A stretch of 42,672 nucleotides of DNA from Rikenella microfusus (GTDB lineage Bacteria > Bacteroidota > Bacteroidia > Bacteroidales > Tenuifilaceae). Below the pieces are notes generated by a model that saw nothing but the letters and a program-made list of their open reading frames with translations, did not search any database and was not told where the DNA came from. The stretch lies in contig DYKO01000010.1 of the NCBI GenBank assembly GCA_020722565.1, positions 1-42,672 of the forward strand, written 5' to 3'. Shown piece after piece: positions 23,737-34,400 of the stretch. The first letter of the stretch is position 1, and every line of letters starts with the position of its first letter. Position numbers and translations under genes: made by a program.

Positions 23737-25836
23737 CTAGTAAAAATTATATCTCTTATCAATTATCTGTGCATTATTTTTTAAAGCTTCAAAAACCTCA
23801 TAGAAAGAGCGGGACTGGTACATATTGGCAATGCGGAACTTTTCTGCTTCAGGATTGCCATCTTCTTTTGCCGAAGAGGTAACTGTAAGAACAAAAATAC
23901 CGCTGTTGCCTTTTATAGGACCAGAAAGTTTACCCTCCTGCGAAACAGATGCCACTCCAATAACAGCGGGCTCCAGACCGGCATAGGGGATGGTAAGTGA
24001 ACTAAACGAAACGTTTTCGGCATTTTCCACTGTGGAACCCAATTTTTGAGCTACTGTAGCAATATTCTGAGCACCATTCATGGCCTGTTTAGCCTTTTCC
24101 ATTAACTTTTCAGCTTTTTTGTCACGCATTACACGAACCTTAACATCAGCGGCAACCTGCTTAAGGGGTGCAATTCCTTCATCTCTTACAGCAGTAACAG
24201 CAGCAACAACATAATTATCGCCAAACTGCATTACCTCCGATACATCACCCTTTTTGGCTTGAAATGCCCAGCGAATAAGTTCTCGGGGCTGCTCTAGCCC
24301 TGAAATGTTTCTATCAGTTTGTAAAAGGTTGCTGGCCACCCTGCGGGTATATTTAGCTGCATCAGCAGCTGCTGCAAATTTTTCGTAATTGCGGTTATTC
24401 CCTGCAAAAGCCGAAGCCTGATTGTAAATTTGCGAGGTAGTAAAACTGCTGGGAACAATTTTACGTTCAAGTGTAGCAATTTGTACCTTTTCTAACTCCT
24501 TACCCCTATCGGTAACCTGAAGGATGTGATAGCCGAACTGAGTTTCTACCAGCTGCACATCGCCCTTCTTACCACTGAAAGCAACTTTATCAAAGGGGGG
24601 CACCATCATTCCACTAGGAAACCAACCTAAATCTCCACCCTTTTCCTTAGAACCAGGGTCATCGGAATACTTTTGAGCCAACTCATCCCAGTTTCCACCA
24701 TGCTTTAGGACATTCATGATGCTATCGGCCTTTGTCTTTGCCTGATCCATAGCCTCCTGCGATTGACCGCGGGGACTTATTAAGATGTGACGAGCCTTAA
24801 CGCTATCAGGAAGCATCTTGATATCAACAAGCCGTATAGCCTTTAAGCTATAGCCATCGCGATACACGCCCTTTACACTTCCCACAGAACTGGAGAACGC
24901 CCAATCCTTAACATCTTCGGGCAATTCAGAGGCTTTGTAGTACTTTGAATCAAATTTGGAATCGGAATTTAGGGTTACGTACTGAACTGGATCGGGTGTG
25001 GAGATGAAATCGGGCATAGCCTTTGCCATCCACTCTTCAGCCTCCTTTATATCATCATCGGATGGTAGAATGGGGAATACTACGTATTCCAAATCGCGCG
25101 AAGCCGATTGTTTGTAATCATTTTTGTGATGGTTATAGTAGTCCTTAAGATCGCTATTGCTAATGCTGATTAAAGAATCAGAAATTGAAGAATATGGGGC
25201 AACTGTATAGCTAAAGTTCACCTTGTGGGTTCTCTCGTTATTGGCACGCTTTGCCTGTAGCGAGGTAACACCTAAACCTTTTCTAATAAGGGTTAAATAC
25301 TTATTGAACAACCTGTCCTTTTGTATTTCCTGTTCAATAAACACCCAGTAGGTTTTGGCTCTGGGATCGCGATCCATATTCTGAAGGAAATTGGTAAGAA
25401 AGGCCTTATTTACCTCACCGGTTTGAGGATCGCCAAACTGTTGACGAACAAATGGATGTATATTTCTACCCTGAACCATGTCAAATAGTTCATCTTCATG
25501 AATAGCCAATCCCAGCCGATTATATTCTGGTTGAAGAACATTAGCCCTTAATAAATCCTGCCATACCTGTTCGCGAACCTTAAGCATTGTTTGCTCATCG
25601 AGGGTTGCTGTTTGGGCAAATAGTTTCTGGATGTTCTCATTTTCGTAAACCATCGCCTGAAATTGCTCATACGAAATGGAGTTGCCGGCAATCCTAGCTA
25701 TCTCCATCTTTGTACGGTTAAAAATTGATCCACCGGAAGTAATAAGGTCTCCCAGAATAAAGGCAAATAAAGCTAATCCAATAACTATTGAAACCAAAAT
25801 TCCTGCTCGGTTTCGTATTCTCTCAAGTGTCGCCAT
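23737..25836 (-). CDS. PpiD-like periplasmic peptidyl-prolyl isomerase/chaperone
   Basis: A 699-aa membrane-anchored folding factor. One N-terminal transmembrane helix (ILVSIVIGLALFAFILGDLI, about 13-32) is followed by a SurA_N/PpiD_N-type helical domain, a parvulin (PPIC) domain at about 345-445 (VKARHILISPRG, then DPGSKEKGGDLGWFPSGMMVPPFDKVAFS, then ETQFGYHILQVTDR) and a long C-terminal region with a second, degenerate parvulin-like part. In E. coli PpiD works at the Sec exit; in Bacteroidota it is presumed to help outer-membrane and secreted proteins fold. It is the last gene of the envelope cluster that begins with mfd. Confidence 0.9.
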   Translation of the reverse strand: MATLERIRNRAGILVSIVIGLALFAFILGDLITSGGSIFNRTKMEIARIAGNSISYEQFQAMVYENENIQKLFAQTATLDEQTMLKVREQVWQDLLRANVLQPEYNRLGLAIHEDELFDMVQGRNIHPFVRQQFGDPQTGEVNKAFLTNFLQNMDRDPRAKTYWVFIEQEIQKDRLFNKYLTLIRKGLGVTSLQAKRANNERTHKVNFSYTVAPYSSISDSLISISNSDLKDYYNHHKNDYKQSASRDLEYVVFPILPSDDDIKEAEEWMAKAMPDFISTPDPVQYVTLNSDSKFDSKYYKASELPEDVKDWAFSSSVGSVKGVYRDGYSLKAIRLVDIKMLPDSVKARHILISPRGQSQEAMDQAKTKADSIMNVLKHGGNWDELAQKYSDDPGSKEKGGDLGWFPSGMMVPPFDKVAFSGKKGDVQLVETQFGYHILQVTDRGKELEKVQIATLERKIVPSSFTTSQIYNQASAFAGNNRNYEKFAAAADAAKYTRRVASNLLQTDRNISGLEQPRELIRWAFQAKKGDVSEVMQFGDNYVVAAVTAVRDEGIAPLKQVAADVKVRVMRDKKAEKLMEKAKQAMNGAQNIATVAQKLGSTVENAENVSFSSLTIPYAGLEPAVIGVASVSQEGKLSGPIKGNSGIFVLTVTSSAKEDGNPEAEKFRIANMYQSRSFYEVFEALKNNAQIIDKRYNFY

Positions 25837-25956
25837 TTACTTATGTATTTAAAGGTACAATGTTAAATTTTTCAAGTTACGAAGATAGTAATTTTCAGTT
25901 ATTAGCCGTTTACACCATGATGTTTTTTTAACAAATAGCACCAATTAATGGTTTTT

Positions 25957-27210
25957 CTAATTAACGGTGAGCTTTACCAAATCGATACGGGTTTTATTTA
26001 CCCTTAGTATGCGGAAAATAAAGTTCTCTACCTCTACCACATCGTTAGGTTTGGGTATGCTTTGGTGATGATGAAGAATAAATCCAGCTATGGTTTCGTA
26101 GTTATCTGATTCAGCTATATTTAAATCGTAAAGTTCATTAACATGCGATACCTCGGCCCGGCCCGAGAGAATGTAAACGTTCTCGGCTATTTGCTTCTCT
26201 AAAATTTCATTCAAATCGTGCTCATCGTCAATTTCACCAAAAATTTCCTCAATTATATCTTCAATGGTAACCAACCCGGCAGTGCCACCAAATTCATCAA
26301 CTACAATGGCAATGCTTTTATGTATCTTTATAAAATGGGTAAGCAACTCGTTGGCCTTCATGGTCTCGGGGAAGAAATCAATATCAATAATGCACTTGCT
26401 TATTGAACTGGGATTAAGGAATAACGACTTTGAGTTAACGTAGCCAATAATGTTGTCAATATTATCGCGGTAAACCGGAATACGAGTATATTTTGTTTCG
26501 GCAAATAAACTTTTGAGCTCATCAATTGTAGCTTCAACGTCAATAGCCTCTATATCGGTACGTGGAATCATACAATCGCGAATACGAACCTCTGAAAAGT
26601 CAAGCGCTTTCTGAAAAATCTTAAGGTCCTGTTCCTCCTTTCCACTATCGGTTGATGCTGCCTGTTCAACTAAATGATCAAGGTCAATCTTTCCAAAAAT
26701 TTGTTGATTCTCGGTGGGCTCAATTTTTACCCTGAATATACCTTTTATTATAAGGTATGACAACCATGTTATAAATCGACTCAAAGGGAAAAAAACAACG
26801 TAAAACAATAATACGGGGATTGGAAAAAAGTTCATCAATGCATTGGCATGCTGGCGGAATATGGATTTGGGTAAAAATTCTCCGGTTACAAGAATAATGA
26901 AAGTTGCTATTAAGGTTTGAGTTAAAAGCAATAAAGTTGGATAGCTATTCAAGCAGCCTAGTAAAGGGGTAAGAAGATTTGCTATAACTATACCATAAAT
27001 AACTAAGGTGATGTTATTGCCAACCAGCATGGTAGCAATAAACTGTTCCCTATTTCTGTTGAAAATCTCGATGATTCTTGCCGAAACGCCACCCTGCTTT
27101 CGCTCAAGTTCAAAACGTAACTTGTTGAACGAAAGGAAAGCAATTTCGATCCCTGAAAAAAAAGCAGAAAAAATAATGGCTATTAAAACTATTGCTAGCT
27201 GAGTGCCCAT
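25957..27210 (-). CDS. CNNM/CorC-HlyC family transporter (GldE-like)
   Basis: A 417-aa protein with an N-terminal DUF21/CNNM membrane domain (about 1-175, four hydrophobic segments, starting with SAFFSGIEIAFLS), a CBS pair (about 195-315, IRDCMIPRTDIEAIDVEATIDEL and EFGGTAGLVTIEDIIEEIFGEIDDEHD) and a C-terminal CorC_HlyC domain. The family exports Mg2+ or other divalent ions. The Flavobacterium gliding protein GldE belongs to it, but that name alone does not show gliding here. It starts 1 bp after the small membrane-protein gene and is separated by 120 bp from the PpiD-like gene. Confidence 0.9.
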   Translation of the reverse strand: MGTQLAIVLIAIIFSAFFSGIEIAFLSFNKLRFELERKQGGVSARIIEIFNRNREQFIATMLVGNNITLVIYGIVIANLLTPLLGCLNSYPTLLLLTQTLIATFIILVTGEFLPKSIFRQHANALMNFFPIPVLLFYVVFFPLSRFITWLSYLIIKGIFRVKIEPTENQQIFGKIDLDHLVEQAASTDSGKEEQDLKIFQKALDFSEVRIRDCMIPRTDIEAIDVEATIDELKSLFAETKYTRIPVYRDNIDNIIGYVNSKSLFLNPSSISKCIIDIDFFPETMKANELLTHFIKIHKSIAIVVDEFGGTAGLVTIEDIIEEIFGEIDDEHDLNEILEKQIAENVYILSGRAEVSHVNELYDLNIAESDNYETIAGFILHHHQSIPKPNDVVEVENFIFRILRVNKTRIDLVKLTVN

Positions 27211-27211
27211 T

Positions 27212-27406
27212 TTATTGTTCCTGTTTCTGCATTTTCTTTCTTCGACTTCGACGCAGCATATACATCAGGAATGCTACAGCTGCCATAACAAAAAATATAT
27301 AACCTGAATTTAATCCGGCTTTAACCATAACCCATGCCCCTAAACCTATGCAAAAAATTGCTAGCCCTAACCAAATTAGTTCAAGTATAAAAACTAACTG
27401 TTTCAT
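27212..27406 (-). CDS. Small two-helix membrane protein
   Basis: A 64-aa protein with two predicted transmembrane helices (about 4-27 and 33-52), a Gly-rich turn (GAWVMVKAGLNSG) and a strongly basic C-terminal tail (RRSRRKKMQKQ) that should stay in the cytoplasm. I do not recognise the family. It is 1 bp upstream of the CNNM/GldE-like gene, so it is very likely translated together with it and might be an accessory subunit. It lies just after the terminator that follows lptC. Confidence 0.72.
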   Translation of the reverse strand: MKQLVFILELIWLGLAIFCIGLGAWVMVKAGLNSGYIFFVMAAVAFLMYMLRRSRRKKMQKQEQ

Positions 27407-27435
27407 GATAGTCTGAAATTAATGATGTAAAGGTA

Positions 27436-27464
27436 TAAAAAAGGAGTGTATGCTCATACACTCC
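27436..27464 (-). terminator. Intrinsic terminator/attenuator after lptC
   Basis: On the minus strand a perfect 9-bp stem (GGAGTGTAT / ATACACTCC, loop GAGC) is followed by six T residues (27442-27437). It splits the mfd-lptC part of the cluster from the genes for the small membrane protein, CNNM and PpiD. Confidence 0.85.
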
Positions 27465-27492
27465 CCAAATAAATATTGTGTTTATTCAAATG

Positions 27493-28074
27493 CTAATCAA
27501 CCTCAAACTCACCGTTATAGGGTTCTTTAATCTCCCAGTTCACAAAACTTTCATCGGCAACCATTCCCTTACCGTAAATAATTCCGCTAACGCTGTTAAT
27601 TTTAACATTAACATTGGTGTAAATAATGTGTTTCATCTGATCCCAGTATAGTTCTTCGGTGTAGAGCACCTCTCCCTTACGGTTTTTAGCCACCACATTT
27701 GTTTTTGCCTGCCACAGCATCTTTTTTTCATAGTATATGGCATATTTAGCAGTAAGGCTTGATTCAAGATTTAAATTCTCATCATAGGTGAAAACGGTAA
27801 TGCCGTTAGGAAATTCGGTATAGGGTTCATCGGCAAACTGGTAGTAAACGGTTTCGGGGGCAATTACCTTAAGAACTACCCGCCCCTCCTCAGTATAAAC
27901 CACTTCGGAATTGTATGCAGTTACTCCAGGTATGGTTTTCTTATCGGAAAAGTATTGTATGGCCTCAGTATCGCTTTTACAACCATTTACAAATAAAAAA
28001 GTAGAAGCCCCCACCAAGGTGAGGACCGCTACTTTAAACATCAACACTCGGTTAATTCTTTTAAAAGGCATCAT
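27493..28074 (-). CDS. lptC: LPS export ABC transporter periplasmic protein LptC
   Basis: A 193-aa protein matching the Bacteroidota LptC family, which bridges LptB2FG in the inner membrane to periplasmic LptA in moving lipopolysaccharide outward. The N-terminus is a signal anchor or lipoprotein signal (VNGCKSD, Cys32). The body has the LptC beta-jellyroll pattern: ITVFTYDENLNLESSLTAKYAIYYEKKMLWQAKTNVVAKNRKG-type repeats, ending NVNVKINSVSGIIYGKGMVAD. Two adjacent ATG codons (28074, 28071) can start it. It lies 3 bp after the TPR gene and is followed by a terminator. Confidence 0.9.
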   Translation of the reverse strand: MMPFKRINRVLMFKVAVLTLVGASTFLFVNGCKSDTEAIQYFSDKKTIPGVTAYNSEVVYTEEGRVVLKVIAPETVYYQFADEPYTEFPNGITVFTYDENLNLESSLTAKYAIYYEKKMLWQAKTNVVAKNRKGEVLYTEELYWDQMKHIIYTNVNVKINSVSGIIYGKGMVADESFVNWEIKEPYNGEFEVD

Positions 28075-28077
28075 TAT

Positions 28078-29415
28078 TTACTTTCTTTCCCTGATTGTTG
28101 TTCGCTCGTTTATCCAGCATCCCACGGTATAAGTTTCACCCACTTTAAAATCGTGGAAGAAAATATCTTCCTTCGATGGGAAATACTGGCTGTAGGTACT
28201 GATCAGGTTATCCATTGCATCACTTAATTCCGGGTCAACTTGTTTTGCCTTAATGTATTTATCAACAGCAGCCCAGTAAACTGTTTTCTTCTCAAAATCA
28301 TCATTTCCGCAATTGCGCTCGTTGGCGTATATATCACCAATTAATTTGTAAGCCTTACCCATGCTGGGATTCTCCTCAATGGCTTTTAAAGCAATACTCC
28401 TTGCTTTTGAATATTCTTTCATTTCGCTGAAGGTGAGTAGCGCCAATTCATAGTATATGTTTGCCCGTTTATTTACATCGGACTCCAGCGTTATGGCCTC
28501 GTTGTAATACTTTTCTGCATCTTTAGGTTTTTTGGCTTCGTAGCTAAGACGTGCAATATCCAGGGCCAAATCAGAAGTGGGTTCCGCCTTAAATACTTCA
28601 ATGCTTGCATTCAGGTATATCGGATGACTGGAGCAACGATTTGCCGACATTAGGGAGCGAATTTTTTTACAAAGGTTCAGGTCGGTTGGAGTTACTTTGA
28701 ACTTGGGCTCAAAAATTGCGATAATATTATCGCAATTGGCAACGCCCATCTGAGCAAAAATTGCATCGATACCATCCTTAGCCTGTTTAATTTTGTCCTC
28801 ATTGGGTTTCTGTGCAATTTGAGCATCAATAAGGTCGGATATTTGGGAATAAAGCTCAATTGCCTGATCGGCAGCCATCTTTTTATTTGCATACATGTCT
28901 TTTACCAAGCTCATATAGGTATAAAGTACTGATGCCTCTGTTGATGCCTTACTAATATTTATAGCTTCCTGGGCAATCTTAAATGCTTCTTCGTATCGTT
29001 CAGGCGCAAGAGCATATAAATCCTGTGCCTTCAACCCCAACACCATGCCCTTTTTATTGAAATGGTTAATTCTTAAATCGTACATGGCCATTAATGAGTC
29101 TAAAATAATGGCCTTTTGTTCAGGGTTGGCGGTTTCCATAAAACGATTCTTTAATAATTTGGCACCCCTGATATATACATTAACACTTACTGCAGGACAA
29201 AGGCGTAATACATTTTGCCAAGGAATGTAGGCATCTTTAAGGTTGTTCTGCTGGTAAAAGGTACTGTAAAGTGTGTTGTTTTGGGCACATTTCTTTCGGG
29301 TTTCCTCATCCGGGCCAAATTTTGGGTCCTCTAAATAGGACTGTGCCATTAAACTAGTACTGACTGTAAAAATTAAAGCACTAGCAATCAGTTTTAATGC
29401 ATTTCTCAATTTCAT
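28078..29415 (-). CDS. Exported TPR-repeat protein
   Basis: A 445-aa protein with a signal peptide (cleavage near SLMAQ-SYLED, residue 25) and a helical body with degenerate tetratricopeptide repeats, clearest at about 290-400 (KPKDAEKYYNEAITLESDVNKR, EYSKARSIALKAIEENPSMGKAYKLIGDIY). The N-terminal half has conserved-looking cysteines (CAQN, RLCPA) that could form disulfides. TPRs usually scaffold protein complexes; here the partner is probably the barrel protein encoded just upstream or LptC just downstream. Its function is unknown. Gaps are 25 bp from the barrel gene and 3 bp to lptC. Confidence 0.85.
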   Translation of the reverse strand: MKLRNALKLIASALIFTVSTSLMAQSYLEDPKFGPDEETRKKCAQNNTLYSTFYQQNNLKDAYIPWQNVLRLCPAVSVNVYIRGAKLLKNRFMETANPEQKAIILDSLMAMYDLRINHFNKKGMVLGLKAQDLYALAPERYEEAFKIAQEAINISKASTEASVLYTYMSLVKDMYANKKMAADQAIELYSQISDLIDAQIAQKPNEDKIKQAKDGIDAIFAQMGVANCDNIIAIFEPKFKVTPTDLNLCKKIRSLMSANRCSSHPIYLNASIEVFKAEPTSDLALDIARLSYEAKKPKDAEKYYNEAITLESDVNKRANIYYELALLTFSEMKEYSKARSIALKAIEENPSMGKAYKLIGDIYANERNCGNDDFEKKTVYWAAVDKYIKAKQVDPELSDAMDNLISTYSQYFPSKEDIFFHDFKVGETYTVGCWINERTTIRERK

Positions 29416-29440
29416 GGCTTTAAGTTTAAAATATTAACAC

Positions 29441-30742
29441 CTAATTGTACTTTCGTTTAAAAAACCAGGGGTAATCATAGAATGATAAGCTAACGTTGAA
29501 TGCCCCAAAGTTTTCCTTTATCAAGTAATTCTTATCAGTTCCTCGCTTTCCAATTTCCATTGAAACATTTATTCTGGTTTTACCCTTTAACGGTAAACCT
29601 ACCCCAAAAGTTATGCCATACTCTCTTATTTGTTCGTCCCCTATAATAAGATTGGTTTTGTTGATGTAAAACCCCGTACGATAGTTAATCTTTTTAAGAT
29701 AACTTTTAAAATCCTTTTTATTGGGTGTAAGTTCAGCCCCAAATCTATAGGATTCCATTTTTGCCATTGGCAAATCGGAATTAAAGAGTGTTATGCCGGA
29801 CCAATCCTGTGTAAAGTATTCGCTGGTAAGAATAAGTTTATCTTTCCATGTAAATGCTACCCCTGTATTCAAGCTCGACGGCATTTTAAGCGATGTTTCC
29901 CTTTCGGGATGTGGGTAGAGGGAATCAACAAAAGCTCCCTCAATGGTTGCAAACCATTCTTGGGTCATATTCATCTGCTTTGGAAGTTGATAGGTAACAC
30001 CAAGGGTAACGTTTGTGTTGCTCTCTTTATCAATTAAAAATTTATACTGTGCGCCAAAACTAAAATTGAAATCGCTTATCTGAAAACTAGATTTCACGTA
30101 ACCGTTTGAATACTGGTTATAGGTAATAGGAAACTCTATATCATTTTTGTAATCGAGGCTGCCAAAGTAGTAAAGCATATTAACCCCAATCGAGAGGTTT
30201 TTTATCGGCGCAAAAGCCGTTCCCAAAAAAGCCTGGTTAAATCCACCCATACCGGTATGGTAGTACTTTATTCTTCCTATAGTGCTTAATAATAAGGGAT
30301 CAGTTTCAAAACGTAACAACTTGTAGCCCACAAAACTGTAGGGTGCTATACCCGCTGCAACCCCCCACTTTTTAGAAACTGGAAACGATACGGCTATATG
30401 ATGAATACCTCCACTACTATTACGGGATGTTTGTGGATTCAAGTACTGATCGTATCCGGTAAAGCTACTAGTATTTGTTTCCAGACCAAAATCAAAAAGA
30501 AACGAAAGACTGTCGCGCTTAGAATATGAAGCCGGATTACTAAAGTTGATTAGAGTTTCGCTTCTTAAGGCTTGCGAAACACCCCCCATTGCACGATTCT
30601 GGGTAAATCCGGGTTGGCTCATTATGCCAATTCCAATTCTGGAATAAGGCGAATATGTATTCAAACTTTGACCAAATACCTGGGTTGTCCATGCAACAAA
30701 CCCCAAAAACAACAAAAGGCTCTTACTTTTCAAATTGTGCAT
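29441..30742 (-). CDS. Predicted outer-membrane barrel protein (FadL/OmpP1-like fold)
   Basis: A 433-aa exported protein with a signal peptide ending TTQVFGQ. SPYSRIGIGIMSQPGFTQNRAMGGVSQAL and INFSNPASYS (about 28-75) resemble the N-terminal plug and first strand of FadL-type and related Bacteroidota barrels. The C-terminus ends in amphipathic strands (INVSMEIG, FNVSLSFYDYPWF). ATG 30742 (MHNLKS) is chosen because the longer frame begins with a TTG and only adds three residues. The start lies inside the end of coaX, a 20-bp overlap. Function is unknown; FadL homology is suggested by pattern only. Confidence 0.82.
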   Translation of the reverse strand: MHNLKSKSLLLFLGFVAWTTQVFGQSLNTYSPYSRIGIGIMSQPGFTQNRAMGGVSQALRSETLINFSNPASYSKRDSLSFLFDFGLETNTSSFTGYDQYLNPQTSRNSSGGIHHIAVSFPVSKKWGVAAGIAPYSFVGYKLLRFETDPLLLSTIGRIKYYHTGMGGFNQAFLGTAFAPIKNLSIGVNMLYYFGSLDYKNDIEFPITYNQYSNGYVKSSFQISDFNFSFGAQYKFLIDKESNTNVTLGVTYQLPKQMNMTQEWFATIEGAFVDSLYPHPERETSLKMPSSLNTGVAFTWKDKLILTSEYFTQDWSGITLFNSDLPMAKMESYRFGAELTPNKKDFKSYLKKINYRTGFYINKTNLIIGDEQIREYGITFGVGLPLKGKTRINVSMEIGKRGTDKNYLIKENFGAFNVSLSFYDYPWFFKRKYN

Positions 30743-31454
30743 TGAATTCAAGTATTCTGTTTAAACCTAAAATCATTAAAAACGGGTTTACAAATATGCT
30801 ATTTTTTAACTTATTAGCAAAAAAGTTTGCATCGCCTCCAGTTAAAACCACAATGCAATTATCATAAATTGAGCTAATTTCATTAATAAAACCCTGCATT
30901 TCGTTTGCTGCTCCGTTTATGACACCAGAATGGATACATGCAACTGTTGATTTCCCGATAAGTTCGGTATTCTGTATGGGTTCCAGCAAGGGCAACCGAG
31001 CTGTAAATGTATTTAATGCCCTATACCTTAAACCCAATCCAGGTGAAATGGCTCCACCTTTATATTGTCCCTCGCTGGTGATTAACTCGTACGTTATAGC
31101 GGTTCCTGCATCAATTACCAGAACATTACGATTAGGATAAAGAAAATTTGCTCCAACAGCTACCGCAATCCTGTCAAATCCTAGTGTTTCAGGTGTTGCA
31201 TAATCATTAGCTATGGGTAGTCGGGTTTCGGTGCCAGCAAAATGTAAGCTAACCCGCGACATGAGCCATGATATGGCTTCGGATGAACCATGACGAACGC
31301 TGCTTACTATTCCTCTTACGGGTTGATATTTTTTTAAAACGTTCTCAAAATCCTGTACATTAAGTTCCGAAAAAGAATTAAAGTATTCAACCCGTTGGCT
31401 GTCAATAATTGCAACCTTGGTTAGTGTATTCCCTATATCAATTATGAGGTTCAT
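30723..31454 (-). CDS. coaX: Type III pantothenate kinase
   Basis: A 243-aa CoaX-type kinase, which phosphorylates pantothenate in the first step of coenzyme A synthesis without the feedback inhibition seen in CoaA. Motifs are DIGNTLTKVAI (phosphate 1, 5-15), GFDRIAVAVGA near 93-103, DAGTAITYELI (phosphate 2, about 115-125) and GGAISPGLGLRYRAL (about 134-148). Length is typical. It starts 8 bp after mfd ends and overlaps the downstream barrel gene, so it is embedded in the leftward cluster. Confidence 0.94.
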   Translation of the reverse strand: MNLIIDIGNTLTKVAIIDSQRVEYFNSFSELNVQDFENVLKKYQPVRGIVSSVRHGSSEAISWLMSRVSLHFAGTETRLPIANDYATPETLGFDRIAVAVGANFLYPNRNVLVIDAGTAITYELITSEGQYKGGAISPGLGLRYRALNTFTARLPLLEPIQNTELIGKSTVACIHSGVINGAANEMQGFINEISSIYDNCIVVLTGGDANFFANKLKNSIFVNPFLMILGLNRILEFNAQFEK

Positions 31455-31462
31455 CTTTCAAT

Positions 31463-34400
31463 TTAATTAATACTATCGCGCATTTGTTGTAGTATCGCAA
31501 TAGCCTTTTCAACTGCATCAATATTTTTAACACTAAGCATCAACTTCTCCTTAACTTCTTTCATGGTAAATAATTTAGGGTGCTGCAGTATATAGTTGAT
31601 AATCTTTTCAAAGGTTGATGTTCGGTAAAAAGGCGATAGCTGATTGGTTATAAAATATACATGCATATTTGTTCCCTTAAGTATTATCTTTTCAATACCA
31701 AGTTCAACGGCAATCCATCTAAGGTTTACAATTCTCATAAGTTCAGTAACCTGCCATGGGATTGAACCAAACCTATCCTGCAGCTCTTGCCTAAATTTTT
31801 CCAGTTCCTGTTGCGTTTTAAGGGTGTCGAGTTCACGGTATAACCTGATACGCTCAGCGGTATTGGATACGTATGAGTCGGGAATTAGCAATTCCAGATC
31901 AGTTTCAACCTGGCACTCAATTTTCCCCGGTTCCCATTTATCACTTTTGGCATCAGAATTCTTCGGAATAAATAATTCACGGAACTCAGTTTCCTTTAGC
32001 TCCTCAATTGCCTCATCCAATATCTTTTGATATGTTTCAAATCCTATCTCCGATATGAACCCACTCTGTTCGGCGCCCAGCAGATTTCCTGCACCCCTTA
32101 TATCCAAATCCTGCATGGCAATGCTAAATCCACTACCAAGATCTGAAAACTCTTCAATAGCTTTTAAGCGTCTTCGCGCGTCATTGGTAAGTGTATCGAG
32201 CGGGGGCGCCAAAAGGTAGCAAAAGGCCTTTTTGTTCGAACGGCCTACCCTCCCCCTAAGCTGATGCAAATCACTTAGGCCAAACATGTGTGCATTATTA
32301 ATAATAATGGTATTGGCATTGGGGATGTCGAGCCCCGACTCAATAATTGCAGTAGAAATCAGAACATCATATTCTCCATTGATAAAGTCAAGCATTATCT
32401 GTTCTAACTTTGAGGATTCCATCTGTCCATGCGCAATGGCCGTCCTGATTTTTGGACTCAACTTATGAAGCATATTCTGAACCTCAGCAATATTTTGAAC
32501 CCGATTATGGACAATAAATACCTGACCTCCACGGGATACCTCATACTCAATGGCATCCTTGATTATTGCGGTATTAAAAGCATGCAGCTCCGTTTGAATG
32601 GGATACCTGTTGGGTGGAGGGGTATTGATTATGGATAAATCTCTGGCTCCCATTAACGAAAACTGTAATGTTCGGGGAATTGGTGTAGCGGTGAGTGTAA
32701 GTGTATCAACATTCAGTTTAAACTGCCTAATCTTTTCTTTGGCCGAAACCCCAAATTTTTGCTCCTCATCCACTATCAAAAGGCCTAAGTCCTTGAAATG
32801 TTGTGCCTCTTTTAAAATGGCATGAGTACCAATGAGTATATCAATTTTACCCTCTGACAATCTTTTTCTTATATCGCTTTGCTGCACTGCAGTTTTCATT
32901 CGACTGATAAACTCCATATTACAAGGGAAACCTTTCAGGCGCGAAGAAAATGTGCGGTAGTGCTGAAGAGTTAGAATTGTAGTAGGTACCAACACTGCAA
33001 CCTGTTTACCTTCAGTTACAGCCTTAAAGGCTGCCCTTATGGCTACCTCGGTTTTTCCAAAACCCACATCGCCACAGACCAATCTATCCATTGGTTGGGG
33101 GGCTTCCATATCCTGTTTTACTGCCTGTGTGGCTTTGGTTTGGTCGGGTGTATCCTCATAAATGAATGATGCCTCAAGCTCCTGCTGCAGGTAGGTATCG
33201 GATGAAAATGCAAAACCCTTTTGGGCTTTACGCTTGGCATAAAGGGCTATCAACTCCTTTGCAATATCCTTGATTTTCCCCTTTGTTCGTTTTTTAAGCC
33301 TTTGCCATGCATCGGAACCCAACTTGTTAATCTTGGGTGGTTCGGCATCTTTACCCCTGTATTTTGATATTTTGTGCAGGTTATGTATGCTAACCAAAAG
33401 AGAATCGTTATCCTGATATATAAGTCGGATTGCCTCTTGCCTGCGACCATTTACTTCGGTTTTTACCAAACCGCTAAAAACCCCTATGCCATGATCAATG
33501 TGAACCACATAATCGCCGGGTTGCAGGTTAATCAACTCCTGTATGGTCATGGCATCCCTGCGGCTGAACTCGTGTTTTAACCTATACTTATGGTAGCGGT
33601 CAAATATTTGATGATCGGTGTATAAACAAATTTTAAGTGTGTGATCAACAAATCCCTCAGATATGCTCCCATCAATGAGTTGAAATGTTAAGTCAGGTTT
33701 TAGATTTAAAAGAATGTTCCGAAGCCTTTCAAGCTGCGCTGGATTATCGGAAATAATGAATGTACTATAACCTGAGAGATTCTTTTGATTGATCTCCTTG
33801 GCTAGTAAGTCGAAATTTTTAGAGAATGATGGCTGTGGCGTTGTATTAAATTCAATTACCTGCTGAGTGGGTAATAAGGGTTTCAATCCAAAATAAATCA
33901 CTCTCCTATTTTCAAACGAACTGAACAATTCCTTACCTGAAGCAATTCCAGTATTAGAAATAAATTCACAGCTGACCGCAAATTCATTCAACTGATTAAT
34001 TTGCTCCAAAACCAGTTCGGGGTTCATAACCCAAAAGGTAACGTTTTCGGGCAAAGCTGATGTAAGCATTACACCCTCGGCCTGCTGCTTGTCCTGAACA
34101 TTAGGGATGATGCTCACACTTTCTAATAGCTCACGGGAAAGTTGATCTTCTACATTAAATGTTCTAATGGTGTCCACCTCATCGCTAAAAAAGTCGATAC
34201 GATAAGGCATGGATGAGGAAAACGAGAAAACATCTACAATGCTACCCCTAATGGAATACTGACCCGGTTCATAAACAAAGTCGGTGCGCTCAAATCCATA
34301 CTCCTGCAGTACTTCAACCATGAATTCGGGATTAAGTTTGTCGCCCTTTTTAACAAATAACCGATTTTTTTCAAGTATTGTTTTCTGGGGTATTTTTTCA

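Noticed and set aside
25957-27210. GldE-like protein as evidence for gliding motility
   Set aside because: CNNM/CorC proteins are widespread in non-gliding bacteria and no other gld or spr gene is in the window.
29630-30037. 135-codon open frame on the plus strand inside the barrel protein gene
   Set aside because: It is antisense to a clear coding gene, has no signal peptide or known motif, a cysteine-rich random composition and no promoter.
31644-32030. 128-codon open frame on the plus strand inside mfd
   Set aside because: Serine-rich complement of the conserved TRCF domain; a shadow of mfd with no independent evidence.
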